From contig NZ_MWIO01000007.1 in NCBI RefSeq assembly GCF_004799035.1, positions 1-62,490 of the forward strand: DNA of 62,490 bases, given 5' to 3'. Positions 7,899 through 18,928 of the stretch are shown piece by piece (positions within the stretch are counted from its first letter, which is position 1; each line of letters opens with the position of its first letter). The stretch is from Rhodanobacter lindaniclasticus (GTDB taxonomy: Bacteria > Pseudomonadota > Gammaproteobacteria > Xanthomonadales > Rhodanobacteraceae). The position numbers were made by a program, and so were the translations under genes. A model generated the notes under the pieces. The model was not told the origin of the DNA. It saw nothing but the letters and a program-made list of their open reading frames with translations, and ran no database searches.

Positions 7899-9244
7899 AA
7901 TACCTGACCATGATCCTGGCGATGCTGTGCGTCGCCTGCAGCCCCGCCGACCGTTCGGACGGCTATGCCGACAACGCGGCGGCTCGCTCCGCCGTCCATG
8001 CGGACGGCAAGACCTACGCCATCACCGGCGGCACCGTGTACACGCTGGGCGCCGCCGGCAAGATCGAGCACGGCACGGTGCTGGTCAAGGACGGCAAGAT
8101 TGCCGCGGTCGGCGCCAACGTCGACATTCCCGCCGATGCCGAGCGCATCGACGCCAGCGGCAAGATCGTCACGCCCGGCATCTTCGATCCGCAAAGCCAG
8201 TTCGGCATCGTCGAAGTCGGCGCGGTCAAGGAAACCCGCGATGCCTCGGCCGGCGACTCGCGTTTCAGTGCGGCGTTCGACGTGGCCGACGCGATCAACC
8301 CGCGCTCGGTGCTGATCCCGGTCAACCGCATCGCCGGCGTGACCCGCGCGATGGTCTCGCCGACCAACGGCGACAAGCACATCATCGCCGGCCGCGGCGC
8401 CATCATCGACCTGGGTTCCACCGAAGGCTTCATCCATCGCGACGCGGCGGCGATGTTTGCCGCGCTGGGCGAAACCGGCGCCGAACAGGCCGGCGGCTCG
8501 CGTGCGGCGGCGATGCTGGCGCTGCGCGAGGCGCTGCAGGATGCGAAGGACTACGCCGACAACACCAGCGCCTACGCCAGCAACCAGCGCCGCAAGTACG
8601 CGCTGACGCGGCTGGACCTGGAGGCGCTCGGTCCGGTGCTGGCGGGCGAGGAACCGCTGGTGCTCCACGTCGAACGTGCCAGCGACATCGAGGCGGCACT
8701 GCGGCTGGCCCGCGACTTCAAACTGAAGCTGGTCGTCTCCGGCGGCGCCGAGGCGTGGATGGTCGCCGACGAACTGGCCGCCGCCCATGTGCCGGTGCTG
8801 CTCAATCCGCTGGAAGACCTGCCGGCGCACTTCGAGACGCTGGGCTCGACGCTGGAGAACGCCGCGCGCCTGCAGAAGGCCGGCGTGCTGATCGCCTTCG
8901 CCACCGGCGACACCCACAACGCGCGCAACGTCACCCAGGCGGCCGGCAACGCGGTGGCCAACGGCCTGCCGTGGCTCGATGCGCTGAAGGCGCTGATGCT
9001 GAATCCGGCGCGGATCTACGGCATGGACCAGGACGTGGGTACGCTGGAGCAGGGCAAGCTGGCCGACGTGGTGGTCTGGAGCGGCGATCCGCTGGAGCTG
9101 TCGACCTTCGCCGACCAGGTGTTCATCGCCGGCCGCAGGGTTCCCATGGTCAGCCGGCAGACCATGCTGCGTGACCGCTACATGCAGGCGATCCGCGATC
9201 AGCATGCCATGTCGCCGGGGTACATCAAGCCGATGGCGCTGTAA
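7895..9244 (+). CDS. Amidohydrolase-like lipoprotein lacking the metal-binding HxH
   Basis: A 449-aa partner of the preceding gene, overlapping it by four bases. The N terminus is a lipoprotein signal with lipobox LCVAC (Cys15), so it is probably membrane-anchored. It keeps the family scaffold: GGTVYTLGAAG, VLVKDGKIAAVGANV, KIVTPGIFDPQSQFG, and the ending GTLEQGKLADVVVWSGDP. At the place where the first protein has His-Ser-His it has Gln100-Ser-Gln102, and the Asp pair near the end is replaced by FATGDTHNARN. It is therefore unlikely to bind two metals in the usual way and may be a non-catalytic or altered-specificity partner. Intact reading frame and composition like its neighbours argue against a dying gene. 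Confidence 0.85.
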   Translation: MKYLTMILAMLCVACSPADRSDGYADNAAARSAVHADGKTYAITGGTVYTLGAAGKIEHGTVLVKDGKIAAVGANVDIPADAERIDASGKIVTPGIFDPQSQFGIVEVGAVKETRDASAGDSRFSAAFDVADAINPRSVLIPVNRIAGVTRAMVSPTNGDKHIIAGRGAIIDLGSTEGFIHRDAAAMFAALGETGAEQAGGSRAAAMLALREALQDAKDYADNTSAYASNQRRKYALTRLDLEALGPVLAGEEPLVLHVERASDIEAALRLARDFKLKLVVSGGAEAWMVADELAAAHVPVLLNPLEDLPAHFETLGSTLENAARLQKAGVLIAFATGDTHNARNVTQAAGNAVANGLPWLDALKALMLNPARIYGMDQDVGTLEQGKLADVVVWSGDPLELSTFADQVFIAGRRVPMVSRQTMLRDRYMQAIRDQHAMSPGYIKPMAL

Positions 9245-9315
9245 GCCATTCTTCCCGTGGCAGGGCAGGCAGTGCCCGCCGCCGGTGGTTTGGGCGAAGA
9301 GCGACCCCACCCCGG

Positions 9316-9339
9316 CCCTCCCCTGCAAGCAGGGGAGGG
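9316..9339. other. Perfect hairpin (CCCTCCCCTGC / GCAGGGGAGGG)
   Basis: An 11-bp perfect inverted repeat with a two-base loop, about 70 bases after the amidohydrolase stop. It has no T run. It could stall polymerase or mark a second repeat family beside the larger REP pair that follows. Confidence 0.5.
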
Positions 9340-9373
9340 AGCAAGGCGCGGGGCCCATGCTCGTCGCCTTTTT

Positions 9374-9445
9374 GTAGGAGCGCACCCTGTGCGCGATGCC
9401 TTTCGTTACGTAGCGAAGAGCATCGCGCACAGGGTGCGCTCCTAC
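9374..9445. repeat. REP pair (BIME-like), GCGCACCCTGTGCGC class
   Basis: Two perfectly inverted 26-base arms (9374-9399 and 9420-9445) begin GTAGGAG and end GATGC, separated by 20 bases. Each arm has its own inner palindrome, GCGCACCCTGTGCGC. This is the architecture of paired repetitive extragenic palindromes. It sits between convergent genes (the amidohydrolase lipoprotein and purB). Confidence 0.85.
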
Positions 9446-9494
9446 AGGGTTTGCGTTGGATTGTGCGGGTCGCTCGGGGCTACGCGACAGGCAG

Positions 9495-12402
<2,908 letters not shown>

Positions 12403-12423
12403 ACAACCCGAGATTCGGTATTC

Positions 12424-12500
12424 GCAAAGGCATCGCCCGCGAGCGGGCTCCTGCAGCCTCCGTCATTCCGTAGGAGCCCGCTCGCGGGCGATGCCTTTGC
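12424..12500. repeat. REP pair (BIME-like), CCCGCTCGCGGG class
   Basis: Two perfectly inverted 29-base arms (12424-12452 and 12472-12500) include GCATCGCCCGCGAGCGGGCT and its complement, with a 19-base spacer. The inner palindrome is CCCGC-GAGCGGG. It lies between the convergent fumC and yggN-like genes and shares its outer bases (GTAGGAG, GATGC) with the other two pairs in the window. Confidence 0.85.
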
Positions 12501-12522
12501 TCTTGCGATCCCGAACCACGGC

Positions 12523-13215
12523 TCAGAACGACAGCACGGTCACGCCTTTCTTGTGGCCCGAGTTGGCAATGTTCTTGTCGCAGTCCTGCACGTCTTCCTG
12601 CGTCATCGTCGCGTAAGGCTTGAACGCGGGCATCGCGGTTGCCAGCTGCTGCTGGGCAGCGCGCAGGTCGGGCAGGCGTTTGCACAGTTCGAGGGCAGCG
12701 GCCTGGATGCGGTCGGTCTGCGGCTTGATGGCCGCCTCGATTTCCGCGTCGCTCTTGCCACTGAACGCGCCGCTCAGCGCTGCGCTGGCGGCATGCATGC
12801 CCAGGTCGGCGCCTTGCGTGCCTATTTCCATGCCGGCCTCGGCGATGGCGATGACGCGATGGCGGTAATCCAACAGCAGAGCCTGCTGCTCCGGTGTGGC
12901 CGTGACCTTCTTGCCGTCGATCAACAGATCGCCCTGCGGCGTGATCTGGGCTTTGGAGGTCGCGCGGCCCAGCCGCAGGGAGTTGCCGACATGGACGGTG
13001 TCCACGTCGATGTTCCCGGTCGCCAGCTCCTGCCGGGCCTTCTGCATGGCGTTGTCGACGCGGCGGGCCACCCACGAGGTGGGCGCCTTGTCACCGGCAG
13101 TTTGTGCGGTGGTTGCCGAGGAGGCCGGCTGGGAGTCGGTGTGACCCGACTGGCCGCAGGCCGCCAGTGGCAACAGCAGGGCCAGGGCGATGGCGTTGAG
13201 CGTGAGGGATTTCAT
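12523..13215 (-). CDS. YggN-like DUF2884 lipoprotein
   Basis: A 230-aa predicted lipoprotein: LALLLPLAAC places the lipidated cysteine at residue 20. The mature region has the pattern I associate with the DUF2884/YggN family: LRLGRATSKAQITPQGDLLI followed by DGKKVTATPEQQALLLDYR, then a helical part and a C-terminal segment with two cysteines (LELCKRLPDL, QEDVQDCDKN) that could form a disulfide. Function unknown; the location should be the periplasmic face of a membrane. The start is the ATG after AGAAG in GGAGAAGCACCC. It lies 34 bases after the ABC permease on the same strand, so it may be the last gene of that operon. Confidence 0.8.
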   Translation of the reverse strand: MKSLTLNAIALALLLPLAACGQSGHTDSQPASSATTAQTAGDKAPTSWVARRVDNAMQKARQELATGNIDVDTVHVGNSLRLGRATSKAQITPQGDLLIDGKKVTATPEQQALLLDYRHRVIAIAEAGMEIGTQGADLGMHAASAALSGAFSGKSDAEIEAAIKPQTDRIQAAALELCKRLPDLRAAQQQLATAMPAFKPYATMTQEDVQDCDKNIANSGHKKGVTVLSF

Positions 13216-13249
13216 GGGTGCTTCTCCAAGTCGGGTGTCGGAACGCAAC

Positions 13250-14209
13250 TCAGCTGTCGTCGCGCCAGCGGCGGAACCAGATCGCGCCGGCCAGCATGGC
13301 GATGGCTGCAGCGACGCCGATCCAGAGGTCCATCGAGCCCAACGCGCTGTAGCTGTGCATCACGCTCAGGCTGGAGAGCACGGCCGCCGGGCTGTCGCCG
13401 CCGATGCCGCTGACCTCGCTGAACCAGCCGCCCGGGAACACGCTACCCAGGATGCGGGCCACCACGCCACGCCAGTACCAGTCGTTGGAGATATTCAGCG
13501 TGCCCAGCAGGTTGAACCAGCCGATCACGATGCCCACGCCCACCGGCAAGGCCACCGCCCACAGGAAGGGCTTGCTGCGTGCCCAGGCCGAGCAGAGCAT
13601 CAGCCAGCCCACCGTCGGCAGCGCCCACAGCACATAGAGCGGGATCGAGCCGACCAGGTTGGCCATCACCTGCAGCGGGTGCGACAGGCCCAGCAGGTGC
13701 CACACGCTGACGCCATGCAGGGACAGGGTGATGGCGAACATCAGCAGCATCACGAGGCCGGTGAGGGCGCCCACGACCACCGCGATCAACGGCGCGACCA
13801 CCGTGGCCGAGACGACCTTGGACAGCACGGTCGCGGTGTCCGACACCGGCAGGGATTTCCAGAACAGGATGCTGCGGTCGCGGCGATCGTCGTAGAGTGC
13901 GCCGAGGCAGTAGAAGAACACCACGAAGCCGAGCACGATGCCGATGATCATGGTGGAGGAGTACATCACCAGGTCCAGCCCGGCGCCGACCGCCTCCATC
14001 GACTGCTTGTCCAGTTCCTGGGTGAGCAGGTGCAGGTTGTTGCTGCCGATGCCCAGGTGGAAGCCCATCTGCCGGCCCATCACCTCGCCGGTCACGATGC
14101 CCATCAGGTTCAGCACCAGGAAAATCGCGGCCGTGATCACCGGCGCGCGCAGGAAGCCGCCGCGGTGCTCCCAGAATTCGCGTTTGACCAACCAAAGGAA
14201 GGTGTTCAT
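13250..14209 (-). CDS. ABC transporter permease of the GntR-controlled operon
   Basis: A 319-aa integral membrane protein with about six hydrophobic segments (for example APVITAAIFLVLNLMGIVTG, MIIGIVLGFVVFFYCLGALY, VVAPLIAVVVGALTGLVMLL, LWIGVAAAIAMLAGAIW). DDRRDRSILFWKSLPVSD between the second and third segments is the motif typical of ABC-2 type permeases. It is translationally coupled to the ATPase: its ATG overlaps the ATPase stop codon (ATGA). With the ATPase it would form an exporter or a membrane-stress complex; substrate unknown. Confidence 0.88.
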   Translation of the reverse strand: MNTFLWLVKREFWEHRGGFLRAPVITAAIFLVLNLMGIVTGEVMGRQMGFHLGIGSNNLHLLTQELDKQSMEAVGAGLDLVMYSSTMIIGIVLGFVVFFYCLGALYDDRRDRSILFWKSLPVSDTATVLSKVVSATVVAPLIAVVVGALTGLVMLLMFAITLSLHGVSVWHLLGLSHPLQVMANLVGSIPLYVLWALPTVGWLMLCSAWARSKPFLWAVALPVGVGIVIGWFNLLGTLNISNDWYWRGVVARILGSVFPGGWFSEVSGIGGDSPAAVLSSLSVMHSYSALGSMDLWIGVAAAIAMLAGAIWFRRWRDDS

Positions 14210-15063
14210 GCGTAGGTTCCCTTCATGGTGGCGACGAACAGGTCGCTGATGGATGGCCGGCGGGTTTCGCCCAGCGCCTCCAGTTGCGCGCGTCCGACAC
14301 CGTCGAACAGAAAGATGCTCTTGCCGAAGACCTGGCGTTCGTCCAGCGGCTTCAGCGCACGGGCCGCGTCGGCGCGGTCGGCGTTGACCATCACCTCGAT
14401 GTAGCGCTCGCCCACGGCGTCCATGTCCGCGTCGAGCACGATCCTGCCGTCGCGGATGAACATCAGGTCGGTGAGGATGTGCTCGACTTCCTCCACCTGG
14501 TGGGTGGTGACGATGATGGTCTTGTTCTCGTCGAAGTAGTCCTCCAGCAGGTTCTGGTAGAACTGCTTGCGGTAGAGGATGTCCAGGCCCAGGGTCGGCT
14601 CGTCCAGGATCAGCAGCTTGGCGTCGATGGCCATCACCAGCGCCAGGTGCAGCTGCACGATCATGCCCTTGGACATCTGCCGCACGCGCTGTTCGGGCTG
14701 CAGCTTGGTGCGGGCAAGAAAGGCCTCGCACTTGGTGCGGTCGAAGCGCGGGTGCACGTGGGCGACGAAGTCGACCACTTCACGCACGCGGATCCAGCGC
14801 GGCAGCACCGCCACGTCGGCGATGAAGCACACCTCGCCCATCAGCCGGTCGCGCTGCTTGCGCGGGTCGAAACCCAGCACGTTCAGCTCGCCGGTGAAGT
14901 CGGTCAGGCCCAGGATGGCCTTCAGGGCGGTGGTCTTGCCGGCACCGTTGGGGCCGATCAGGCCGACGATGCGCCCCGGTTCGACCTGGAAACTGACGTT
15001 GTCCAGCGCGACCGCCGACTTGTAACGCTTGCCGAGGCCGCTGGCCGTGATTACCGCGCTCAT
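14206..15063 (-). CDS. ABC transporter ATP-binding subunit
   Basis: A 285-aa nucleotide-binding subunit. Walker A is GPNGAGKTT (about residues 37-45), Walker B is KLLILDEPTLGLD, and the H-loop is VTTHQVEEVEH. The signature motif is MSKGM rather than LSGGQ, a variant often seen in ATPases of YtrA-controlled operons. The tail after residue 215 is a short extra domain. The start overlaps the GntR stop codon and the stop overlaps the permease start, so the three genes are translationally coupled. Confidence 0.93.
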   Translation of the reverse strand: MSAVITASGLGKRYKSAVALDNVSFQVEPGRIVGLIGPNGAGKTTALKAILGLTDFTGELNVLGFDPRKQRDRLMGEVCFIADVAVLPRWIRVREVVDFVAHVHPRFDRTKCEAFLARTKLQPEQRVRQMSKGMIVQLHLALVMAIDAKLLILDEPTLGLDILYRKQFYQNLLEDYFDENKTIIVTTHQVEEVEHILTDLMFIRDGRIVLDADMDAVGERYIEVMVNADRADAARALKPLDERQVFGKSIFLFDGVGRAQLEALGETRRPSISDLFVATMKGTYA

Positions 15064-15434
15064 GCTGATGGCTCCTGGTGGCTGTCGGCTTCCCGCATCA
15101 GGGTCTTGAGATCCAGTCCGAGGCGCTGGAGGCGGGCATGCAGCGCCGGCCATTCCTCGCGCAGGAAGCGCTCGCGTTCGGATTTGAGCAGCGCATCGCG
15201 CGCCCCTTCGATGACAAACATGCCCAGACCCCTCCTTTTCTCCACGAGTTGTTCGTCGACCAGTTCCTGGTACGCCTTCGATACGGTCAGCGGGTTGATC
15301 TGATAATCCGCCGCTACCTGGCGTACCGACGGCAGCGGGTCGCCTTCGTTCAAGGCGCCGTCCAGGATCATCGCCACCACACGCTGGTGCAGTTGGCGAT
15401 AGATCGGGACGCTGTCGTTCCAGGCGATGGTCAT
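15060..15434 (-). CDS. GntR-family repressor, YtrA subfamily
   Basis: A 124-aa regulator. A winged helix-turn-helix covers residues about 10-72 (PIYRQLHQRVVAMILDGAL, then PSVRQVAADYQINPLTVSKA). It has only a short helical tail of about 50 residues instead of a ligand-binding domain, which defines the YtrA type; such proteins usually repress their own operon with an ABC transporter. The ATG at 15434 follows the preceding gene by two bases. The likely operator is the palindrome at 15815-15838 over the operon promoter. Confidence 0.92.
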   Translation of the reverse strand: MTIAWNDSVPIYRQLHQRVVAMILDGALNEGDPLPSVRQVAADYQINPLTVSKAYQELVDEQLVEKRRGLGMFVIEGARDALLKSERERFLREEWPALHARLQRLGLDLKTLMREADSHQEPSA

Positions 15435-15436
15435 GG

Positions 15437-15784
15437 TTATTCCTTCGTGATGCGGCCGAACTTCTTGCCAAACGAATAGTAGGGCATGACCCACTGCGAC
15501 CCGAGCAGGCCCAGCGGCTCGATCGCCTCGCCCAGACGCAGCTGCGCGTCGGCAGGCACGGCGGCCAGGTTGGCGGCGCTGCCGTCGTCGATCAGTGCCG
15601 CGGCACGCCGTTCGGCGGCGTTCGGGCGCACGGTGACGGGGGCCAGGTTGGTGACGTGGGCCGGCTCGCTGGCATGGCTGGTGCCGACCGGCTGCCAGGC
15701 GTCGACGTTGTACAGCACGGCGCGCAGGCTCGCGAAGGTGAGCAGGATGGCCGCGGCGCCGGCGATCAGTTTGTACGCTTTCAT
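15437..15784 (-). CDS. Small exported or membrane-anchored protein, first gene of the GntR operon
   Basis: A 115-aa protein of unknown function. Residues about 5-25 form one hydrophobic segment (LIAGAAAILLTFASLRAVLY), an uncleaved anchor or a signal peptide. The rest is predicted periplasmic, with TNLAPVTVRPNAAERRAAAL and a C-terminal GSQWVMPYYSFGKKFGRI. A strong ribosome binding site (AAAGGAGGTTCGAC) precedes the ATG. As the promoter-proximal gene of a GntR/ABC operon, it is likely made in step with the transporter and could be an accessory subunit; that is inference from position. Confidence 0.8.
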   Translation of the reverse strand: MKAYKLIAGAAAILLTFASLRAVLYNVDAWQPVGTSHASEPAHVTNLAPVTVRPNAAERRAAALIDDGSAANLAAVPADAQLRLGEAIEPLGLLGSQWVMPYYSFGKKFGRITKE

Positions 15785-15814
15785 GTCGAACCTCCTTTGG
15801 TGCTCTGGGTGAGT

Positions 15815-15838
15815 GGTGTTGTAGTGAACTATAACACC
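15815..15838. promoter_or_regulatory. Palindromic operator for the YtrA-type GntR repressor
   Basis: An inverted repeat of 24 bases: GGTGTT and AACACC at the ends, TAGT and ACTA inside. It fits the form GGTG-N16-CACC exactly (GGTG at 15815-15818, CACC at 15835-15838), which from memory is the motif described for Xanthomonas YtrA regulators. It covers the -10 box and probable start site, a good position for repression. Confidence 0.8.
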
Positions 15839-15855
15839 GACTTTTGAACCGTCAA
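15828..15855 (-). promoter_or_regulatory. Sigma-70 type promoter of the GntR/ABC operon
   Basis: On the minus strand, -35 TTGACG (15850-15855) and -10 TATAGT (15828-15833) are separated by 16 bases. This predicts transcription from about 15821, giving a leader of some 37 bases before the first ATG at 15784. Confidence 0.8.
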
Positions 15856-16047
15856 GGGGCGCGAGCGGGGTCAGGGGCATGACTGATGGGCTAGGGAGCC
15901 GGGGGGTGGGGAATCGGGCACAGGAAAGGCAGCAGGACGCTTTGCGGATTGGCGTCCAATCCCCATTCCCGGTTCGATTCCGTCCACCCTTGGCGTAGCG
16001 GCGCAGCCACGGCGTCGAAGGGCGCGCCTCGTCGGAGCGCCAGAAAA

Positions 16048-16074
16048 CAAGAGGCCGGCTTCTCGGCCGGCCTC
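16048..16074 (-). terminator. Intrinsic terminator after the YtcJ-like gene
   Basis: On the minus strand, GAGGCCGGC and GCCGGCCTC form a stem with a six-base loop, followed by TTGTTTTC, 24 bases after the stop of the gene ending at 16098. The rest of 15856-16047 has no gene; at 15908-15976 it holds a GGGAATCGGGCAC ... CCCCATTCCC stretch resembling sequence after nuoD. Confidence 0.75.
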
Positions 16075-16097
16075 TTGCGTGTCGCGTGGGGTACCGT

Positions 16098-17768
16098 TCA
16101 ATCCTTGGCCGCGTACACCTGTTTGCCGCCGACCCAGGTCTGCAGCACCTTGGTGTTCCAGAGCTTGCTGGCCGGATCCTTGAAGATGTCGTGGTCGACC
16201 AGGATGAAGTCGGCCCATTTGCCGGGTTCCAGCGTGCCGAGGCGCTGCTCGGCATGTTCGGCATACGCCGCATCGAGGGTGAAGGCGCGCAGGGCCTGGG
16301 TCAGGCTCAAGTCCTGCTGCGGATACCAGCCGCCGGGCGGTTGTCCCTGGTGGTCTTCGCGGGTGACGGCCGAGTACAGGCCGTAGAACGGGTTGGGCGA
16401 TTCCACCGGAAAGTCCGAGCCGGCGGCGATCACCGTGCCCTGTTTCAGGAAGCGCTGCCAGGCATAGGCGCCGGCGATCCGCGCGTGGCCGATGCGGTCC
16501 TCCGCCATGTTCATGTCGGAGGTGGCGTGGGTGGGCTGCATCGAGGCAATCAGTTGCAGCGGCAAGAAGCGCGGGATGTCTTGCAGCGAGACGATCTGCG
16601 CGTGCTCGACGCGGTTGCGCAAGGCCTTGGCGTCGGGATGGCTGCGGTAGGCCGCGGCGAAGCTGTCCAGCACTTCGCGGTTGGCGCGATCGCCGATCGC
16701 GTGGATGCCGACCTGATAACCCTTGGCGAACGCCTTGTCGATCTTGGCTGTCATGGTGGCCGGCGACATGAACAGCAGGCCGCTGTTGTGCGGATCGTCG
16801 GAGTAGGGCTTGAGCATTGCGGCGCCGCGGCTGCCCAGCGCGCCGTCGGCGAACAGCTTGACCGCGCGCACGGTGAGGAAGTCGTCGCCGTAGCCGATCA
16901 GCGGGCCGTCCTTGCTGATGACGTCGAAGGACTCGCCGGTGTCGCGGATCATCGCGTAGATGCGCGCGGTCAACTTGTGCGCATCGGCGTACTGCCGGTA
17001 CAGCCGGTAGTTGTCCAGGTCGATGCCGGCATCGCTGACGCCGGTGAGGCCGACGCGGGCCATCTCGGCCAGCGCGGTGTCCAGCGCAGCGGCTTTTTCC
17101 GCCGCGGTCAGCGCCGGCACGTGGGCGTCGACCAGCTCGGTGGCGCCGTCGACGAACACGCCGGCCGGGTTGCCCTGCGCGTCGCGCTCGATGCGCCCGC
17201 CGTGCGGGTCGGCCGTGGCTCGGGTCACGCCGGCGAGCTTGATCGCCGCGCTGTTGGCCCAGGCGGCGTGGCCGTCGACGCGACTCAGCCACACCGGCCG
17301 GTCGGCGACCGCGGTATCGAGCTCGGCGGCGGTGGGGAAGCGACCGAGTTTCCAGATCACCTGGTTCCAGCCGCCGCCGCGGATCCATTTCGCCTGCGGA
17401 TGCGCCTGGGCGTATGCCTTCACCTTGGCCAGCGCTTCGTCCAGCGAGCGGATCTCGCTGAGGTCCACGCTGTTGCGCGCGTAGCCCAGTTCCAGCACGT
17501 GGCCGTGGGCGTCGATCAGACCGGGCAGCAGGGTCTGGCCGTGGCCGTCGATCACGCGGGCGCCATCGGCGCGTGGCTGCAGTTCGGCCGTGCTGCCGGT
17601 GGCCACCACCTTGCCGTCATCGACCAGCAGCGCCTGGAACTGCTGCAACTTGCCCTGGCTGTCCAGCGTGTAGCCGTTGACGTTGCTGACCAGCAGGTCG
17701 GCGGCGTGGCCCAGCGGGGCGCTCGCCAGCAACACGGCGAACAGGAGCATGCGCGGGAACGGAGTCAT
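16098..17768 (-). CDS. Exported YtcJ-like amidohydrolase
   Basis: A 556-aa metal-dependent hydrolase. It has a signal peptide (MLLFAVLLASAPLGHAA, residues about 7-23). The metal motif is GLIDAHGHVLELGY (His88, His90); other family marks are IRGGGWNQVIWKLGRFPTA, VDGHAAWANSAAIKLAG, VKLFADGALGSRGAAML, GIHAIGDRANREVLD and AAGSDFPVESPNPFYGLYSA. These define the YtcJ/LAF3 type (Amidohydro_3). Such enzymes cleave amide or imide bonds; the substrate here is unknown. It is transcribed divergently from a LysR regulator 115 bases away, the common LysR target arrangement. Confidence 0.9.
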   Translation of the reverse strand: MTPFPRMLLFAVLLASAPLGHAADLLVSNVNGYTLDSQGKLQQFQALLVDDGKVVATGSTAELQPRADGARVIDGHGQTLLPGLIDAHGHVLELGYARNSVDLSEIRSLDEALAKVKAYAQAHPQAKWIRGGGWNQVIWKLGRFPTAAELDTAVADRPVWLSRVDGHAAWANSAAIKLAGVTRATADPHGGRIERDAQGNPAGVFVDGATELVDAHVPALTAAEKAAALDTALAEMARVGLTGVSDAGIDLDNYRLYRQYADAHKLTARIYAMIRDTGESFDVISKDGPLIGYGDDFLTVRAVKLFADGALGSRGAAMLKPYSDDPHNSGLLFMSPATMTAKIDKAFAKGYQVGIHAIGDRANREVLDSFAAAYRSHPDAKALRNRVEHAQIVSLQDIPRFLPLQLIASMQPTHATSDMNMAEDRIGHARIAGAYAWQRFLKQGTVIAAGSDFPVESPNPFYGLYSAVTREDHQGQPPGGWYPQQDLSLTQALRAFTLDAAYAEHAEQRLGTLEPGKWADFILVDHDIFKDPASKLWNTKVLQTWVGGKQVYAAKD

Positions 17769-17883
17769 GCGGGGATTCCGGCAGTCGGGTGCGCCAGTGT
17801 GTCAATGCCGGCCGGCAATTTCCAGCGGCGGCAGGCGCAGTCGAACCGCGGTGCTACGCTGGCACGATGGCCGTGGTTCGCAC

Positions 17884-18870
17884 ATGGATACGAAGATGAC
17901 GCAATTGAGCGGTGCCTTGCAGGATCTGAACGACCTGTACTTCTTTGCGGCGGTAGTCGAGCACGGCGGCTTCTCCGCCGCCGGCCGCGCGCTGGGCGTA
18001 CCCAAGTCGCGCCTGAGCAAGCGGGTGGCCCAGCTGGAGGAGCGCCTGGGCGTGCGCCTGCTGCAACGAACCACCCGCCGGTTCGTGGTTACCGAGGTCG
18101 GCGAGCGCTTCTACACGCATTGCCGTGCGGTGCTGGAAGAGGCCCAGGCGGCGCAGGACGCGGTGGACGAGTTGCGCGCCGAGCCGCGCGGCGTCGTGCG
18201 CCTGAGCTGCCCGGTCTCGCTGGCGCAGACCGTGCTGGCGTACCTGCTGCCGGATTTCCTGGCGATGTACCCGAAGATGCAGGTGCGCCTGCTGGCGAAC
18301 GATCGCCGCATCGACGTGATCGGCGAGGGTTTCGACCTGGCCATCCGCGTGCGCAGCAAGCTGGACACCGACGCCAACCTGGTGATGCGCAGTTTCGGCC
18401 ATTCCAGCACCACCCTGGTAGCCAGCCCTGCGCTGCTGAAGATCACCGGGCGCCCGACCACGCCGGCGGAACTGGCCAGGTTGCCTGCGCTGTCGATGCG
18501 CGAGCATGAGGGAGCGCAGGTGTGGGAACTGATCGACGCCAGCGGCGAGCAGGTCAACGTGGAGGTGCAGGCGCGCCTGATCACCGGCGATTTCGCCGTG
18601 CTGCTGGAGGCTGCCCGCCGCGGCCTGGGCGTGGCCCTGCTGCCGGAGTTCACGTGCGCGCCGGCGATTGCCGCCGGCGAACTGGAAGTGGTGTTGCCGG
18701 ACTGGACCATGCCCGAGGGCATCATGCATTTCGTCTACCCCAGCCGGCGCGGCATGCTGCCGGGCGTGCGCGCGCTGGTCGATTTCCTGGCCGAACGCCT
18801 GCCGGAAACCACGTTGCTGAAACATCAGCAGTGCCGCGCACGCACGCTGGACGCGCTGCCGCCTGCCTGA
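17884..18870 (+). CDS. LysR-family transcriptional regulator
   Basis: A 328-aa regulator of the CrgA-like type. The helix-turn-helix is at about residues 15-75 (LYFFAAVVEHGGFSAAGRAL then LGVPKSRLSKRVAQLEERLG), followed by the linker helix and a periplasmic-binding-like effector domain (VRLSCPVSLAQTVLAYLLPD, IRVRSKLDTDANLVMRSFGH, GLGVALLPEFTC). The start is the ATG giving MDTKMTQLSGAL; a second in-frame ATG lies four codons later. The divergent neighbour, the YtcJ-like amidohydrolase, is the most likely target. Effector unknown. Confidence 0.9.
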   Translation: MDTKMTQLSGALQDLNDLYFFAAVVEHGGFSAAGRALGVPKSRLSKRVAQLEERLGVRLLQRTTRRFVVTEVGERFYTHCRAVLEEAQAAQDAVDELRAEPRGVVRLSCPVSLAQTVLAYLLPDFLAMYPKMQVRLLANDRRIDVIGEGFDLAIRVRSKLDTDANLVMRSFGHSSTTLVASPALLKITGRPTTPAELARLPALSMREHEGAQVWELIDASGEQVNVEVQARLITGDFAVLLEAARRGLGVALLPEFTCAPAIAAGELEVVLPDWTMPEGIMHFVYPSRRGMLPGVRALVDFLAERLPETTLLKHQQCRARTLDALPPA

Positions 18871-18928
18871 TGCAGGCGGCCCGTCCAATGCGCTACGCTG
18901 ATTCTTTTATGGACATCCAAACGGCCAG

